From: Streptococcus sp. A12
Lineage (GTDB): Bacteria; Bacillota; Bacilli; Lactobacillales; Streptococcaceae
Direction: 5' to 3'
DNA length: 57,836 nt
NCBI RefSeq assembly: GCF_905372335.1
Contig: NZ_CAJPOU010000003.1
Coordinates: 1 to 57,836, forward strand
Part shown: one piece after another, positions 31,737-42,222 of the stretch
How the letters are laid out: every line of letters starts with the position of its first letter
Position numbering within the stretch: position 1 is the stretch's first letter
Translations under genes and position numbers: made by a program
The notes under the pieces: generated by a model
What the model was told of the DNA's origin: nothing
Databases searched by the model: none
Seen by the model: the letters and a program-made list of their open reading frames with translations, nothing else

Positions 31737-31766
31737 TTGAAAAGAAAGAGGTCCATTTGGTATAAT
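31737..31766 (+). promoter_or_regulatory. pbp1b promoter
   Basis: TTGAAA (31737-31742), 18-bp spacer, and TATAAT (31761-31766) preceded by TGG (extended -10). It lies 22 bp before the GTG start. Confidence 0.7.
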
Positions 31767-31788
31767 AGGAAGGACAAGGAGAAATAGA

Positions 31789-34230
31789 GTGAGTCAAATG
31801 AGAGAATTTTTTACAAAGTGCGGGAAGAAAATAAAAGACTTCTTTGCCAAGATGACTGTTGAAGTCGATGAGAAGGAAGACAAGGAGGGCTGGTCACTAG
31901 GAGATTTCGTGGCAACGATTCTCCGCACGATGAAACTCCTTTGGGATGTGCTATTGGTGTTTGCTTTAGGTGGTCTCTTGTTTGGTGCAGGGATTGCGAT
32001 TGGCTATGCAGCCAGCCTATTTAATGAGACAGAGACACCGGATCCGACCCAATTGGTTCAACAAGTACGAAATATTTCCAGCGTTTCAAAGATTTCCTAC
32101 TCAGATGGAAGCATCATTTCTGATATTGACAGTGACTTGATTCGGATCCCTGTTCAAAAGGATGCGATTTCGGACAATGTCAAAAAGGCTGTTATTGCTA
32201 CAGAGGATGAGAATTTTAATAGCCATAATGGGGTCGTTCCAAAGGCAGTAATCCGGGCCACCTTGGGTTCAGTTGCTGGAGTCGGTTCTTCTAGTGGGGG
32301 TTCGACTCTGACCCAACAGTTGATTAAACAACAAGTTGTGGGAGATGCACCGACCTTCTCACGGAAGGCCACTGAGATTATCGATGCCCTTGCTCTTGAG
32401 CGGGTAATGGATAAGGATGAAATTTTAACGACCTACCTCAATGTGTCTCCATTTGGTCGAAACAACCGTGGGCAGAATATCGCGGGAGTAGAAGCAGCTG
32501 CTCAAGGGATTTTTGGAGTTTCTGCCAAAGACTTGACCATCCCACAGGCGGCATTTATTGCTGGTTTGCCACAGAGTCCAATTGTCTACTCACCTTACGC
32601 TTCTGATGGCAGCCTAAAGACTCCGGAAAATCAAGCTTTAGGTTTGGATCGTGCCAAGGATGTCTTGTACAATATGTACCGGACGGGTGCTATCAGCAAG
32701 GAAGAGTACGACCAATATAGTCAATATGATCTAAGCAAGGATTTCCTTCCTTCAAATGGCATCGAGAAGACACCACACGACTACTTGTATTTCCAAGTTG
32801 TTAGTGAAGCGGAAGATGCTATGTATGAGTATCTAATCAAGAGAGACAACGTTTCTAGTCACGACCTAAAAAACAATTCAACGGTTAAGTCTTATCAAGA
32901 GTTAGCGAAGAAAGAATTGAGAGAGGGTGGCTATACGGTCCAAACCACTATCAACAAAGCTATCTACAATGCCATGCAAGAAGCAGTTGCCAATTATGGT
33001 GGTATCTTGGATGATGGAACGGGAACGGTAGAAGTTGGGAATGTCCTTATGGACAACCGAACAGGAGCGATTCTTGGCTTTGTTGGGGGACGGAATTTTG
33101 ACGGGAATCAAAATAACCATGCCTTTGATACAAAGCGTTCTCCAGGTTCTACTATTAAACCCTTGCTGGCTTATGGAATCGCCATTGACCAAGGCTTGAT
33201 GGGAAGCAATAGCATCGTCTCCAATTACCCAACCAACTTCTCTAGTGGAGAGCCAATTATGCACGTGGATAACCGAGGAACTGGTATGATGGACCTCCGA
33301 GAGGCCCTCAATACCTCATGGAATATCCCAGCTTATTGGACCTATCGTACTCTCCGTGAAAAGGGTGTCGATGTACCTGGCTATATGGAAAAAATGGGCT
33401 ACGATATCGCTGAGTACGGCATTGAAAGTCTGCCAATGGGAGGCGGGATCGAAGTAAGCGTCGCCCAACATACAAACGGTTATCAAACCCTTGCCAATAA
33501 TGGGAATTACCAAAAACGCTACATGATTGAAAAAATCATGGATCAAAACGGAAAAGTTGTTTACCAACACGAAAGCAAACCAACTCGAGTTTACTCAGCA
33601 GCAACTGCGACTATCATGCAGGATCTGTTAAGAGGTGTCATCAGCTCCGGTGCAACAACGACCTTCAAGAGCCGGATCAGCCAGGTCAACCCAACCCTTG
33701 CTAATGCCGATTGGATCGGGAAAACCGGAACTACCAATGAGAATGGAGATATGTGGCTCATGCTGTCTACTCCAAATCTCACCTTAGGTGGCTGGATTGG
33801 ACACGATAACAATGCTTCTATGGCTCCATTGACAGGTTACAACAACAACGCAAGCTACATGGCCTATTTAGCCAATGCCATCTATCAGGCAGATCCAAAT
33901 GCTTGGGGCGTTCAAGATCGCTTCACCCTAGATAGCAGTGTCATTTCATCGACTGTTCTCAAATCGACAGGACAACGACCTGGTCGTGTCAATGTCAATG
34001 GTCGTGATATCGATGTGTCGGGTGCGACGGTTACCAGCTATTGGGCTAAAAATGGTGCTCCACAAACGACCTACCGCTTTGCGATTGGTGGATCAGATAG
34101 TGATTATGCTAGCGCCTGGGCTGGAATCTTAGGTGGTTCAGCTAATCCTTCCAATGGAAATCGCAATAGCAACCGGACAAACAATTCTAGCACGCCAAGC
34201 AGTTCATCATCGAGTGGACAAAATCGATAA
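31789..34230 (+). CDS. pbp1b: Class A penicillin-binding protein PBP1b
   Basis: 813-aa bifunctional peptidoglycan synthase. Cytoplasmic tail (1-50), a transmembrane helix (about 52-78), glycosyltransferase domain (about 110-290; catalytic ATEDENF near 136 and GGSTLTQQLIKQ near 171), and transpeptidase domain with SxxK SPGSTIKP (near 458), SWN (near 511) and KTGT (near 645). A Ser/Asn-rich C-terminal tail ends the protein. GTG start with AAGGAG upstream; ATG 31798 is a possible alternative. The gene sits between tyrS and rpoB, as in other streptococci. Confidence 0.95.
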   Translation: MSQMREFFTKCGKKIKDFFAKMTVEVDEKEDKEGWSLGDFVATILRTMKLLWDVLLVFALGGLLFGAGIAIGYAASLFNETETPDPTQLVQQVRNISSVSKISYSDGSIISDIDSDLIRIPVQKDAISDNVKKAVIATEDENFNSHNGVVPKAVIRATLGSVAGVGSSSGGSTLTQQLIKQQVVGDAPTFSRKATEIIDALALERVMDKDEILTTYLNVSPFGRNNRGQNIAGVEAAAQGIFGVSAKDLTIPQAAFIAGLPQSPIVYSPYASDGSLKTPENQALGLDRAKDVLYNMYRTGAISKEEYDQYSQYDLSKDFLPSNGIEKTPHDYLYFQVVSEAEDAMYEYLIKRDNVSSHDLKNNSTVKSYQELAKKELREGGYTVQTTINKAIYNAMQEAVANYGGILDDGTGTVEVGNVLMDNRTGAILGFVGGRNFDGNQNNHAFDTKRSPGSTIKPLLAYGIAIDQGLMGSNSIVSNYPTNFSSGEPIMHVDNRGTGMMDLREALNTSWNIPAYWTYRTLREKGVDVPGYMEKMGYDIAEYGIESLPMGGGIEVSVAQHTNGYQTLANNGNYQKRYMIEKIMDQNGKVVYQHESKPTRVYSAATATIMQDLLRGVISSGATTTFKSRISQVNPTLANADWIGKTGTTNENGDMWLMLSTPNLTLGGWIGHDNNASMAPLTGYNNNASYMAYLANAIYQADPNAWGVQDRFTLDSSVISSTVLKSTGQRPGRVNVNGRDIDVSGATVTSYWAKNGAPQTTYRFAIGGSDSDYASAWAGILGGSANPSNGNRNSNRTNNSSTPSSSSSSGQNR

Positions 34231-34280
34231 AAATTATCAGGGACAATACCATAAAATCGTTTTCATGTCTAGAGAAAACC

Positions 34281-34651
34281 TTGTGTTTTTTGTGAAAATA
34301 CGATATAATAAGGACAAGTAATTTGTCGTGCGCTTTATTTGAAATATTGTCCAAATAGAAGCTTACAGCAGTTAAATCAAACTTTATAAAAGTCGATTTA
34401 GCTGCTCTTTTTGTGCCTATTTTTAGAAAAAACCGAGTTTGTCACACAAACTTAATCTTTCTAAAGATTCCAAAAAGGATGAATGATACGGAGGAGTTTT
34501 CTTCTCACGTGATGTAGATCACACCCCCTTCATAACATCGTTTCGCCTGGATCAGAACTATTCTGATGTGGTCGGAAGCGATCTAGAAACCGGATCTTCA
34601 GAGAGGGACTTCCCCTAGCTGGTATCCTAGTATAGAAAAGGAGTTAAAACT
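34281..34651 (+). promoter_or_regulatory. rpoBC promoter and long leader
   Basis: TTGTGT (34281-34286), 17 bp, TATAAT (34304-34309) gives a leader of about 335 nt before rpoB. It contains an attenuator-like hairpin (34367-34412) and further GC-rich stems near 34490-34620. No open reading frame of note is seen in 34231-34651. Confidence 0.65.
34367..34412 (+). terminator. Attenuator-like hairpin in rpoB leader
   Basis: AGCAGTTAAATC (34367-34378) pairs with GATTTAGCTGCT (34395-34406), with one bulge, followed by CTTTTT. It lies within the leader between the promoter and rpoB, so it should lower or regulate read-through. Confidence 0.6.
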
Positions 34652-37600
34652 TTGGCAGGACATGACGTTCAATACGGGAAACATCGGACCCGTCGTAGTT
34701 TTTCAAGAATCAAAGAAGTTCTTGATTTACCAAATTTGATTGAAATCCAAACGGATTCATTTAAAGATTTTCTGGATCATGGTTTGAAAGAAGTTTTCGA
34801 AGATGTATTGCCAATTTCGAACTTCACAGACACAATGGAGTTGGAATTCGTCGGCTATGAAATCAGAGAACCAAAGTATACCTTGGAAGAAGCACGTATC
34901 CATGATGCGAGCTATTCTGCCCCAATCTTTGTAACCTTCCGCTTGGTCAACAAGGAAACAGGCGAAATCAAAACTCAAGAAGTCTTCTTTGGTGATTTCC
35001 CAATCATGACTGAGATGGGAACCTTCATCATCAATGGTGGAGAGCGGATCATCGTATCTCAGCTCGTACGTTCACCAGGTGTATACTTCAATGATAAGGT
35101 GGACAAGAACGGTAAGGTTGGCTATGGATCAACGGTTATTCCGAACCGTGGAGCTTGGCTAGAGCTTGAAACAGACTCAAAAGATATTGCTTATACTCGT
35201 ATCGACCGTACGCGTAAGATTCCATTTACGACCTTAGTTCGTGCCCTTGGTTTCTCTGGGGATGACGAGATTTTTGATATCTTTGGGGATAGTGAATTAG
35301 TTCGCAACACTATTGAAAAAGATATCCACAAAAATCCAATGGATTCTCGTACAGATGAAGCTCTTAAAGAAATTTATGAGCGTCTTCGTCCAGGTGAGCC
35401 AAAAACAGCGGAAAGCTCACGTAGCTTGTTGGTAGCCCGTTTCTTTGACCCACGTCGTTATGACTTGGCCCCAGTTGGTCGCTACAAGATCAACAAGAAA
35501 CTCAATATCAAGAACCGTTTGTTGAACCAAACGATCGCAGAACCATTGGTAGATGCTGAAACAGGAGAAATCCTTGTAGAAGCTGGTACCGTGATGACAC
35601 GCGATGTCATCGACAGCATCTCAGAACATTTGGACGGTGATTTGAACAAGATTGTCTACACTCCAAATGATTCAGCAGTATTGACAGAACCAGTCGTTCT
35701 TCAAAAATTCAAGGTTGTGGCACCAACGGATCCAGACCGCGTTGTCACTATCATCGGCAATACTAATCCAGATGATAAGGTTCGTACCATCACTCCAGCT
35801 GATATCCTTGCTGAGATGAGCTACTTCCTTAACTTGGCTGAAGGTCTTGGACGCGTGGATGATATCGACCACCTTGGAAACCGTCGTATTCGTGCCGTTG
35901 GTGAATTGCTTGCCAACCAAGTGCGTCTTGGGCTTTCACGGATGGAACGTAACGTTCGTGAACGGATGTCTGTTCAAGATAACGAAGTATTAACACCTCA
36001 ACAAATCATTAACATCCGTCCAGTAACTGCAGCAATCAAAGAATTCTTTGGTTCTTCTCAATTGTCACAGTTCATGGACCAACACAACCCACTTTCTGAG
36101 TTGTCTCACAAACGTCGTTTGTCTGCCTTAGGGCCTGGTGGTTTGACACGTGACCGCGCTGGATATGAAGTCCGTGACGTGCACTATACCCACTATGGAC
36201 GTATGTGTCCAATTGAAACACCTGAAGGACCAAACATCGGTTTGATCAACAACTTGTCATCCTACGGACACTTGAACAAGTATGGTTTCATCCAAACGCC
36301 ATACCGTAAAGTAGACCGTGAAAAAGGTGTGGTCACCAACGAAATCGTTTGGTTGACAGCTGATGAAGAAGATGAGTACATCGTAGCCCAGTCCAACTCT
36401 AAGTTGAACGAAAAAGGTGGTTTTGCTGAGCCAATCGTTATGGGACGTCACCGTGGTAACAACCAAGAGTTCCCATCTGATCAAGTCGACTACATGGACG
36501 TATCTCCAAAACAGGTAGTTGCCGTTGCTACAGCATGTATTCCTTTCTTGGAAAACGATGACTCCAACCGTGCCCTCATGGGTGCCAACATGCAACGTCA
36601 GGCTGTGCCATTGATCGATCCAAAAGCGCCTTACGTGGGTACTGGTATGGAATACCAAGCAGCCCATGACTCAGGAGCTGCAGTCATTGCGCAACATGAT
36701 GGGAAGGTTACTTATGCCGATGCTGACAAGGTAGAAGTTCGTCGGGAAGATGGATCTCTTGATGTTTACCATATCCAAAAATTCCGTCGTTCAAACTCAG
36801 GTACGGCTTACAACCAACGTACCCTTGTAAAAGTTGGCGATGTCGTTGAAAAAGGCGACTTTATCGCAGACGGTCCATCGATGGAAAAAGGGGAAATGGC
36901 CCTTGGTCAAAACCCAATCGTTGCCTACATGACATGGGAAGGTTACAACTTCGAGGATGCCGTTATCATGAGCGAACGCTTGGTGAAAGAAGATGTCTAC
37001 ACATCTGTTCACTTGGAAGAGTTCGAATCAGAAACGCGCGACACTAAGTTAGGCCCTGAAGAAATCACTCGTGAAATTCCAAACGTTGGGGAAGATGCTC
37101 TCAGAAACCTTGACGAAATGGGTATTATCCGTATCGGTGCGGAAGTAAAAGAAGGCGATATCTTAGTTGGTAAGGTGACACCGAAGGGTGAAAAAGACCT
37201 TTCTGCTGAAGAACGTCTCCTCCACGCTATCTTTGGAGATAAATCTCGTGAAGTGCGTGATACTTCTCTTCGTGTACCTCACGGTGGAGATGGTGTCGTT
37301 CGTGATGTCAAGATCTTTACGCGTGCAAACGGAGATGAATTGCAATCGGGTGTCAACATGTTGGTTCGTGTTTACATCGCACAAAAACGCAAGATCCGCG
37401 TCGGAGATAAGATGGCCGGTCGTCACGGAAACAAAGGTGTTGTATCCCGTATTGTTCCTGTTGAAGACATGCCTTACCTTCCAGACGGTACACCAGTTGA
37501 TATCATGTTGAACCCACTTGGGGTGCCATCACGTATGAATATCGGTCAGGTTATGGAACTTCACCTTGGTATGGCAGCTCGTAACTTGGGTATCCACATC

Positions 37601-38221
37601 GCAACACCAGTCTTTGACGGAGCAAGCTCAGAAGACCTCTGGGATACCGTTAGTGAAGCAGGTATGGATAGCGATGCCAAGACCATTCTTTACGATGGCC
37701 GGACAGGTGAGCCATTTGACAACCGTGTCTCTGTCGGTGTCATGTACATGATCAAGCTTCACCACATGGTTGATGATAAACTCCACGCTCGTTCTGTCGG
37801 ACCATACTCAATGGTTACCCAACAACCACTCGGAGGTAAAGCTCAGTTTGGTGGACAACGTTTCGGGGAAATGGAAGTTTGGGCCCTTGAGGCTTATGGC
37901 GCATCTAATGTCCTTCAAGAAATCTTGACCTACAAGTCAGATGATGTCAACGGACGTTTGAAAGCTTATGAAGCGATTACCAAAGGAAAACCAATTCCAA
38001 AACCAGGTGTACCAGAGTCCTTCCGAGTACTCGTGAAAGAATTGCAATCACTTGGATTGGATATGCGTGTCCTAGATGAAGATGACAAAGAAGTCGAACT
38101 TCGCGATCTTGACGAAGGGGAAGACGACGATGTCATCCACGTAGATGATCTAGAAAAAGCACGTGAAAAAGTAGCCAAGGAAGCTCGCGCGGCTTTTGAA
38201 GCTGAAGGGAAAGAAGAATAA
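34652..38221 (+). CDS. rpoB: RNA polymerase beta subunit
   Basis: 1189-aa beta subunit of RNA polymerase. The N-terminal GKHRTRRSFSRI, the rifampicin region (SSQLSQFMDQHNPLSELSHKRRLSALGPGG, about 464-493), VYFNDKVDKNGK, and the C-terminal GGKAQFGGQRFGEMEVWALEAYGA (about 1059-1082) are all present and full length. The rifampicin region shows the usual sensitive-type residues as far as I can read it. The start TTG at 34652 follows AAAGGAG by 10 nt, typical of streptococcal rpoB. Confidence 0.98.
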   Translation: MAGHDVQYGKHRTRRSFSRIKEVLDLPNLIEIQTDSFKDFLDHGLKEVFEDVLPISNFTDTMELEFVGYEIREPKYTLEEARIHDASYSAPIFVTFRLVNKETGEIKTQEVFFGDFPIMTEMGTFIINGGERIIVSQLVRSPGVYFNDKVDKNGKVGYGSTVIPNRGAWLELETDSKDIAYTRIDRTRKIPFTTLVRALGFSGDDEIFDIFGDSELVRNTIEKDIHKNPMDSRTDEALKEIYERLRPGEPKTAESSRSLLVARFFDPRRYDLAPVGRYKINKKLNIKNRLLNQTIAEPLVDAETGEILVEAGTVMTRDVIDSISEHLDGDLNKIVYTPNDSAVLTEPVVLQKFKVVAPTDPDRVVTIIGNTNPDDKVRTITPADILAEMSYFLNLAEGLGRVDDIDHLGNRRIRAVGELLANQVRLGLSRMERNVRERMSVQDNEVLTPQQIINIRPVTAAIKEFFGSSQLSQFMDQHNPLSELSHKRRLSALGPGGLTRDRAGYEVRDVHYTHYGRMCPIETPEGPNIGLINNLSSYGHLNKYGFIQTPYRKVDREKGVVTNEIVWLTADEEDEYIVAQSNSKLNEKGGFAEPIVMGRHRGNNQEFPSDQVDYMDVSPKQVVAVATACIPFLENDDSNRALMGANMQRQAVPLIDPKAPYVGTGMEYQAAHDSGAAVIAQHDGKVTYADADKVEVRREDGSLDVYHIQKFRRSNSGTAYNQRTLVKVGDVVEKGDFIADGPSMEKGEMALGQNPIVAYMTWEGYNFEDAVIMSERLVKEDVYTSVHLEEFESETRDTKLGPEEITREIPNVGEDALRNLDEMGIIRIGAEVKEGDILVGKVTPKGEKDLSAEERLLHAIFGDKSREVRDTSLRVPHGGDGVVRDVKIFTRANGDELQSGVNMLVRVYIAQKRKIRVGDKMAGRHGNKGVVSRIVPVEDMPYLPDGTPVDIMLNPLGVPSRMNIGQVMELHLGMAARNLGIHIATPVFDGASSEDLWDTVSEAGMDSDAKTILYDGRTGEPFDNRVSVGVMYMIKLHHMVDDKLHARSVGPYSMVTQQPLGGKAQFGGQRFGEMEVWALEAYGASNVLQEILTYKSDDVNGRLKAYEAITKGKPIPKPGVPESFRVLVKELQSLGLDMRVLDEDDKEVELRDLDEGEDDDVIHVDDLEKAREKVAKEARAAFEAEGKEE

Positions 38222-38363
38222 TTTAATATGTAGTTCAAGAGGATGGAAAACCTGAGAAGGTTCTCTATCCCAAGCTTTAGGCTTGAAGGAAATTCCTTCT
38301 CTCCTTCGCCAAAAAGCAGAAGAACATACAATCTATAATGAACATAAAGAAAGGTAAGAAATA
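38222..38363 (+). other. rpoB-rpoC spacer
   Basis: 142 bp with small stems (AACCTGAGAAGGTT; AAGGAAATTCCTT) but no convincing terminator T-run and no gene. It ends in GAAAGG before the GTG start of rpoC, so rpoC is probably cotranscribed with rpoB. Confidence 0.5.
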
Positions 38364-41300
38364 GTGGTTGATGTAAATCGTTTTAAAAGTATGCAAATCA
38401 CCCTAGCTTCTCCAAGCAAAGTCCGTTCATGGTCTTATGGAGAAGTCAAAAAACCTGAAACAATCAATTACCGTACGTTGAAACCAGAACGTGAAGGACT
38501 CTTTGATGAAGTCATCTTTGGACCGACAAAAGACTGGGAATGTGCGTGTGGAAAATACAAACGGATCCGTTACAAAGGGATCGTTTGTGACCGCTGTGGT
38601 GTGGAAGTAACACGTGCCAAGGTTCGTCGTGAACGCATGGGACACATCGAATTGAAAGCGCCTGTATCACACATCTGGTACTTTAAAGGCATCCCTTCTC
38701 GTATGGGGTTGACCTTGGACATGAGTCCTCGTGCCCTTGAAGAAGTCATCTACTTCGCAGCTTACGTGGTGATCGATCCAAAAGATACACCGCTTGAGCA
38801 CAAGTCCATCATGACAGAGCGTGAATACCGTGAACGCTTGCGCGAATACGGACCAGGTTCTTTTGTAGCTAAGATGGGGGCAGAAGCGATCCAAGACCTC
38901 TTGAAACAAGTGGATTTGGAAGCAGAAATTGCTGTCTTGAAAGAAGAATTGAAGACTGCAACTGGTCAAAAACGTGTGAAGGCTGTTCGCCGTTTGGATG
39001 TCTTAGATGCCTTCTACAAATCTGGCAACAAGCCAGAATGGATGGTTCTCAACATCCTTCCTGTTATTCCACCAGATCTTCGTCCGATGGTTCAATTGGA
39101 TGGTGGCCGTTTTGCCGCCTCTGACTTGAATGACCTTTACCGTCGTGTGATCAACCGGAACAACCGCTTGGCGCGTTTGCTTGAGTTGAATGCCCCTGGT
39201 ATCATCGTGCAAAACGAAAAACGGATGCTCCAAGAAGCCGTTGATGCTTTGATCGATAACGGTCGTCGTGGTCGTCCGATCACAGGACCAGGTAGCCGTC
39301 CACTGAAATCATTGAGCCACATGCTTAAAGGGAAACAAGGACGCTTCCGTCAAAACTTGCTCGGTAAACGGGTGGACTTCTCAGGACGTTCCGTTATCGC
39401 CGTTGGTCCAACTCTTAAGATGTACCAATGTGGTGTGCCACGTGAAATGGCAATCGAGCTCTTTAAACCATTCGTTATGCGTGAAATCGTTGCTCGTGAT
39501 ATCGTTCAAAACGTTAAAGCGGCTAAACGCTTGGTAGAACGTGGAGATGAACGTATCTGGGATATCCTCGAAGAAGTGATCAAAGAACACCCAGTGCTTT
39601 TGAACCGCGCACCGACCCTTCACCGTTTGGGTATCCAAGCCTTTGAGCCAGTCTTGATTGATGGTAAGGCCCTTCGCTTGCACCCACTTGTCTGTGAAGC
39701 CTACAATGCCGACTTTGACGGGGACCAAATGGCCATCCACGTACCGCTTTCAGAAGAAGCCCAAGCAGAAGCACGTATCTTGATGCTGGCTGCTGAGCAT
39801 ATCTTGAACCCTAAAGATGGGAAGCCAGTCGTTACCCCATCTCAGGATATGGTATTGGGGAACTACTACCTCACTATGGAAGAAGCTGGTCGTGAAGGCG
39901 AAGGCATGGTCTTCAAAGACCGTGATGAAGCGGTTATGGCCCTTCGCAATGGCTATGTTCACTTGCATACTCGCGTCGGAATTGCGACGGATAGCTTGAA
40001 CAAGCCATGGACAGAAGCGCAACAACACAAGATTCTCTTGACAACTGTTGGTAAGATCCTCTTTAACGATATCATGCCTGCAGAACTTCCATATCTTCAA
40101 GAACCAAATAATGCCAACTTGACAGAAGGCGTTCCAGCTAAGTATTTCTTGGAGCCTGGTCAAGATGTCAAAGCAGCGATTGAAAAATTGGAATTAAACG
40201 TTCCATTCAAGAAGAAAAACCTTGGAAATATCATCGCGGAAATCTTCAAACGCTTCCGTACAACAGAAACGTCTGCTTTCTTGGACCGTTTGAAAGACTT
40301 AGGTTACCACCACTCAACCCTTGCTGGTTTGACAGTGGGGATTGCCGATATTCCAGTTGTTGAAGACAAGGCTGAAATTATTGAAGAATCTCACAAGCGT
40401 GTAGAACAAATCACCAAACAGTTCCGTAAAGGGATGATTACAGATGATGAGCGCTACAATGCGGTTACAGCTGAATGGCGTGCAGCCCGTGAGAAATTGG
40501 AAAAACGTCTGATTGATAACCAAGATCCGAAGAACCCAATCGTTATGATGATGGACTCTGGAGCCCGTGGTAACATCTCAAACTTCTCACAGCTTGCCGG
40601 TATGCGTGGTCTGATGGCTGCTCCAAACGGACGTATCATGGAATTGCCAATCCTTTCAAACTTCCGCGAAGGTTTGTCAGTACTCGAAATGTTCTTCTCA
40701 ACTCACGGTGCCCGTAAAGGTATGACCGATACGGCCCTTAAGACAGCCGACTCAGGTTACTTGACTCGTCGTTTGGTTGACGTTGCCCAAGACGTGATCA
40801 TTCGTGAAGATGACTGTGGAACTGACCGCGGACTTCTGATTACCTCTATTACAGATGGTAAAGAAATGATTGAACCATTGGAAGAGCGTTTGACAGGTCG
40901 TTATACCAAGAAAACTGTTAAACATCCTGAAACAGGAGAAGTCATCGTTGGTCCAGATACCTTGATTACAGAAGATATCGCTCGTGACATCGTCAATGCA
41001 GGTGTTGAAGCAGTGACCATCCGTTCGGTCTTCACATGTAACACTCGTCATGGTGTCTGCCGTCACTGTTATGGTATCAACTTGGCGACTGGTGATGCGG
41101 TTGAAGTTGGTGAAGCAGTTGGTACAATCGCTGCCCAATCTATCGGGGAACCTGGTACACAGCTTACAATGCGTACCTTCCACACGGGTGGGGTTGCCTC
41201 AAATACCGATATCACGCAAGGTCTTCCTCGTGTCCAAGAAATCTTTGAAGCTCGCAATCCGAAAGGGGAAGCGGTCATCACTGAGGTCAAAGGGGAAGTC

Positions 41301-42017
41301 ACAGCTATTGAAGAAGATGCTTCTACACGTACCAAGAAAGTCTTTGTTCGTGGTGCGACTGGAGAGGGAGAATACGTTGTCCCTTACACAGCCCGCATGA
41401 AAGTCGAAGTGGGAGATCAAGTCTCTCGTGGTGCGGCTCTTACAGAAGGATCTATCCAACCAAAACGTCTCCTTGCCGTTCGTGATGTCTTGTCAGTTGA
41501 AACTTACCTCCTTGCGGAAGTACAAAAAGTATACCGTAGCCAAGGGGTAGAAATCGGCGACAAACACATCGAGGTAATGGTGCGTCAAATGATCCGTAAG
41601 GTTCGCGTTATGGATCCAGGAGATACAGACCTTCTCATGGGTACGCTCATGGATATCACAGACTTTACAGATGCCAACTGTGATGTGGTTATTTCTGGTG
41701 GGGTTCCTGCGACGGCTCGTCCTGTCCTTATGGGAATCACCAAAGCCTCTCTTGAAACCAATAGTTTCTTGTCAGCGGCTTCCTTCCAGGAAACAACTCG
41801 TGTCCTCACTGACGCAGCCATCCGCGGTAAGAAAGATCATCTTCTTGGACTTAAGGAAAATGTTATCATTGGTAAGATTATTCCTGCTGGTACAGGTATG
41901 GCTCGTTACCGCAACTTGGAACCACAAGCAGTCAATGAAGTCGAAATTATCGAAGAAGTTCCAGTCACAGAAGAAGCAACTGAAATGGTTGAAGCAACTG
42001 TAGTGGAAGAAAATTAA
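38364..42017 (+). CDS. rpoC: RNA polymerase beta' subunit
   Basis: 1217-aa largest RNA polymerase subunit. The N-terminal zinc site is formed by CACGKY and CDRCGVEV (about 60-80). The active-centre motif NADFDGDQMA (about 448-457) holds three magnesium-binding aspartates. The bridge-helix and trigger-loop region GEPGTQLTMRTFHTGG lies at about 928-943, and the second zinc site is formed by CNTRHGVCRHCYG (about 892-904). Full length for streptococci. GTG start. Followed by an intrinsic terminator. Confidence 0.98.
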   Translation: MVDVNRFKSMQITLASPSKVRSWSYGEVKKPETINYRTLKPEREGLFDEVIFGPTKDWECACGKYKRIRYKGIVCDRCGVEVTRAKVRRERMGHIELKAPVSHIWYFKGIPSRMGLTLDMSPRALEEVIYFAAYVVIDPKDTPLEHKSIMTEREYRERLREYGPGSFVAKMGAEAIQDLLKQVDLEAEIAVLKEELKTATGQKRVKAVRRLDVLDAFYKSGNKPEWMVLNILPVIPPDLRPMVQLDGGRFAASDLNDLYRRVINRNNRLARLLELNAPGIIVQNEKRMLQEAVDALIDNGRRGRPITGPGSRPLKSLSHMLKGKQGRFRQNLLGKRVDFSGRSVIAVGPTLKMYQCGVPREMAIELFKPFVMREIVARDIVQNVKAAKRLVERGDERIWDILEEVIKEHPVLLNRAPTLHRLGIQAFEPVLIDGKALRLHPLVCEAYNADFDGDQMAIHVPLSEEAQAEARILMLAAEHILNPKDGKPVVTPSQDMVLGNYYLTMEEAGREGEGMVFKDRDEAVMALRNGYVHLHTRVGIATDSLNKPWTEAQQHKILLTTVGKILFNDIMPAELPYLQEPNNANLTEGVPAKYFLEPGQDVKAAIEKLELNVPFKKKNLGNIIAEIFKRFRTTETSAFLDRLKDLGYHHSTLAGLTVGIADIPVVEDKAEIIEESHKRVEQITKQFRKGMITDDERYNAVTAEWRAAREKLEKRLIDNQDPKNPIVMMMDSGARGNISNFSQLAGMRGLMAAPNGRIMELPILSNFREGLSVLEMFFSTHGARKGMTDTALKTADSGYLTRRLVDVAQDVIIREDDCGTDRGLLITSITDGKEMIEPLEERLTGRYTKKTVKHPETGEVIVGPDTLITEDIARDIVNAGVEAVTIRSVFTCNTRHGVCRHCYGINLATGDAVEVGEAVGTIAAQSIGEPGTQLTMRTFHTGGVASNTDITQGLPRVQEIFEARNPKGEAVITEVKGEVTAIEEDASTRTKKVFVRGATGEGEYVVPYTARMKVEVGDQVSRGAALTEGSIQPKRLLAVRDVLSVETYLLAEVQKVYRSQGVEIGDKHIEVMVRQMIRKVRVMDPGDTDLLMGTLMDITDFTDANCDVVISGGVPATARPVLMGITKASLETNSFLSAASFQETTRVLTDAAIRGKKDHLLGLKENVIIGKIIPAGTGMARYRNLEPQAVNEVEIIEEVPVTEEATEMVEATVVEEN

Positions 42018-42021
42018 TCCC

Positions 42022-42060
42022 AAAAGAAGCTTTACTGATTATCAGTAGGGCTTCTTTTTG
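42022..42060 (+). terminator. Terminator of rpoBC
   Basis: AAAAGAAGC and GCTTCTTTTT form the outer stem, with CTGATTATCAG as an inner palindrome, followed by T-rich sequence. It starts 5 bp after the rpoC stop codon. Confidence 0.85.
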
Positions 42061-42222
42061 TTTGTGTCAAAAAATAGCCTAGCTTTCCTTCGTCGGGGTA
42101 TATTTTGAAAGAAAATGGAGAAAATGTTCGGGAAATTTACTGTATTTTTCTTTCATAAGCAGAATTCTTTTATTATCAAAGGATTTTATATATAATATTG
42201 GATACAAAGGACGGAGAGAAAT

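Noticed and set aside
31590..31740. T-box riboswitch before tyrS
   Set aside because: The leader is only about 75 nt and lacks the TGGNACCGCG box; only a small hairpin is visible.
34757..42003. Many open frames of 60-140 codons antisense to or out of frame with rpoB and rpoC
   Set aside because: They follow from the strong codon bias of these genes; none has a promoter, ribosome-binding site or recognisable domain.
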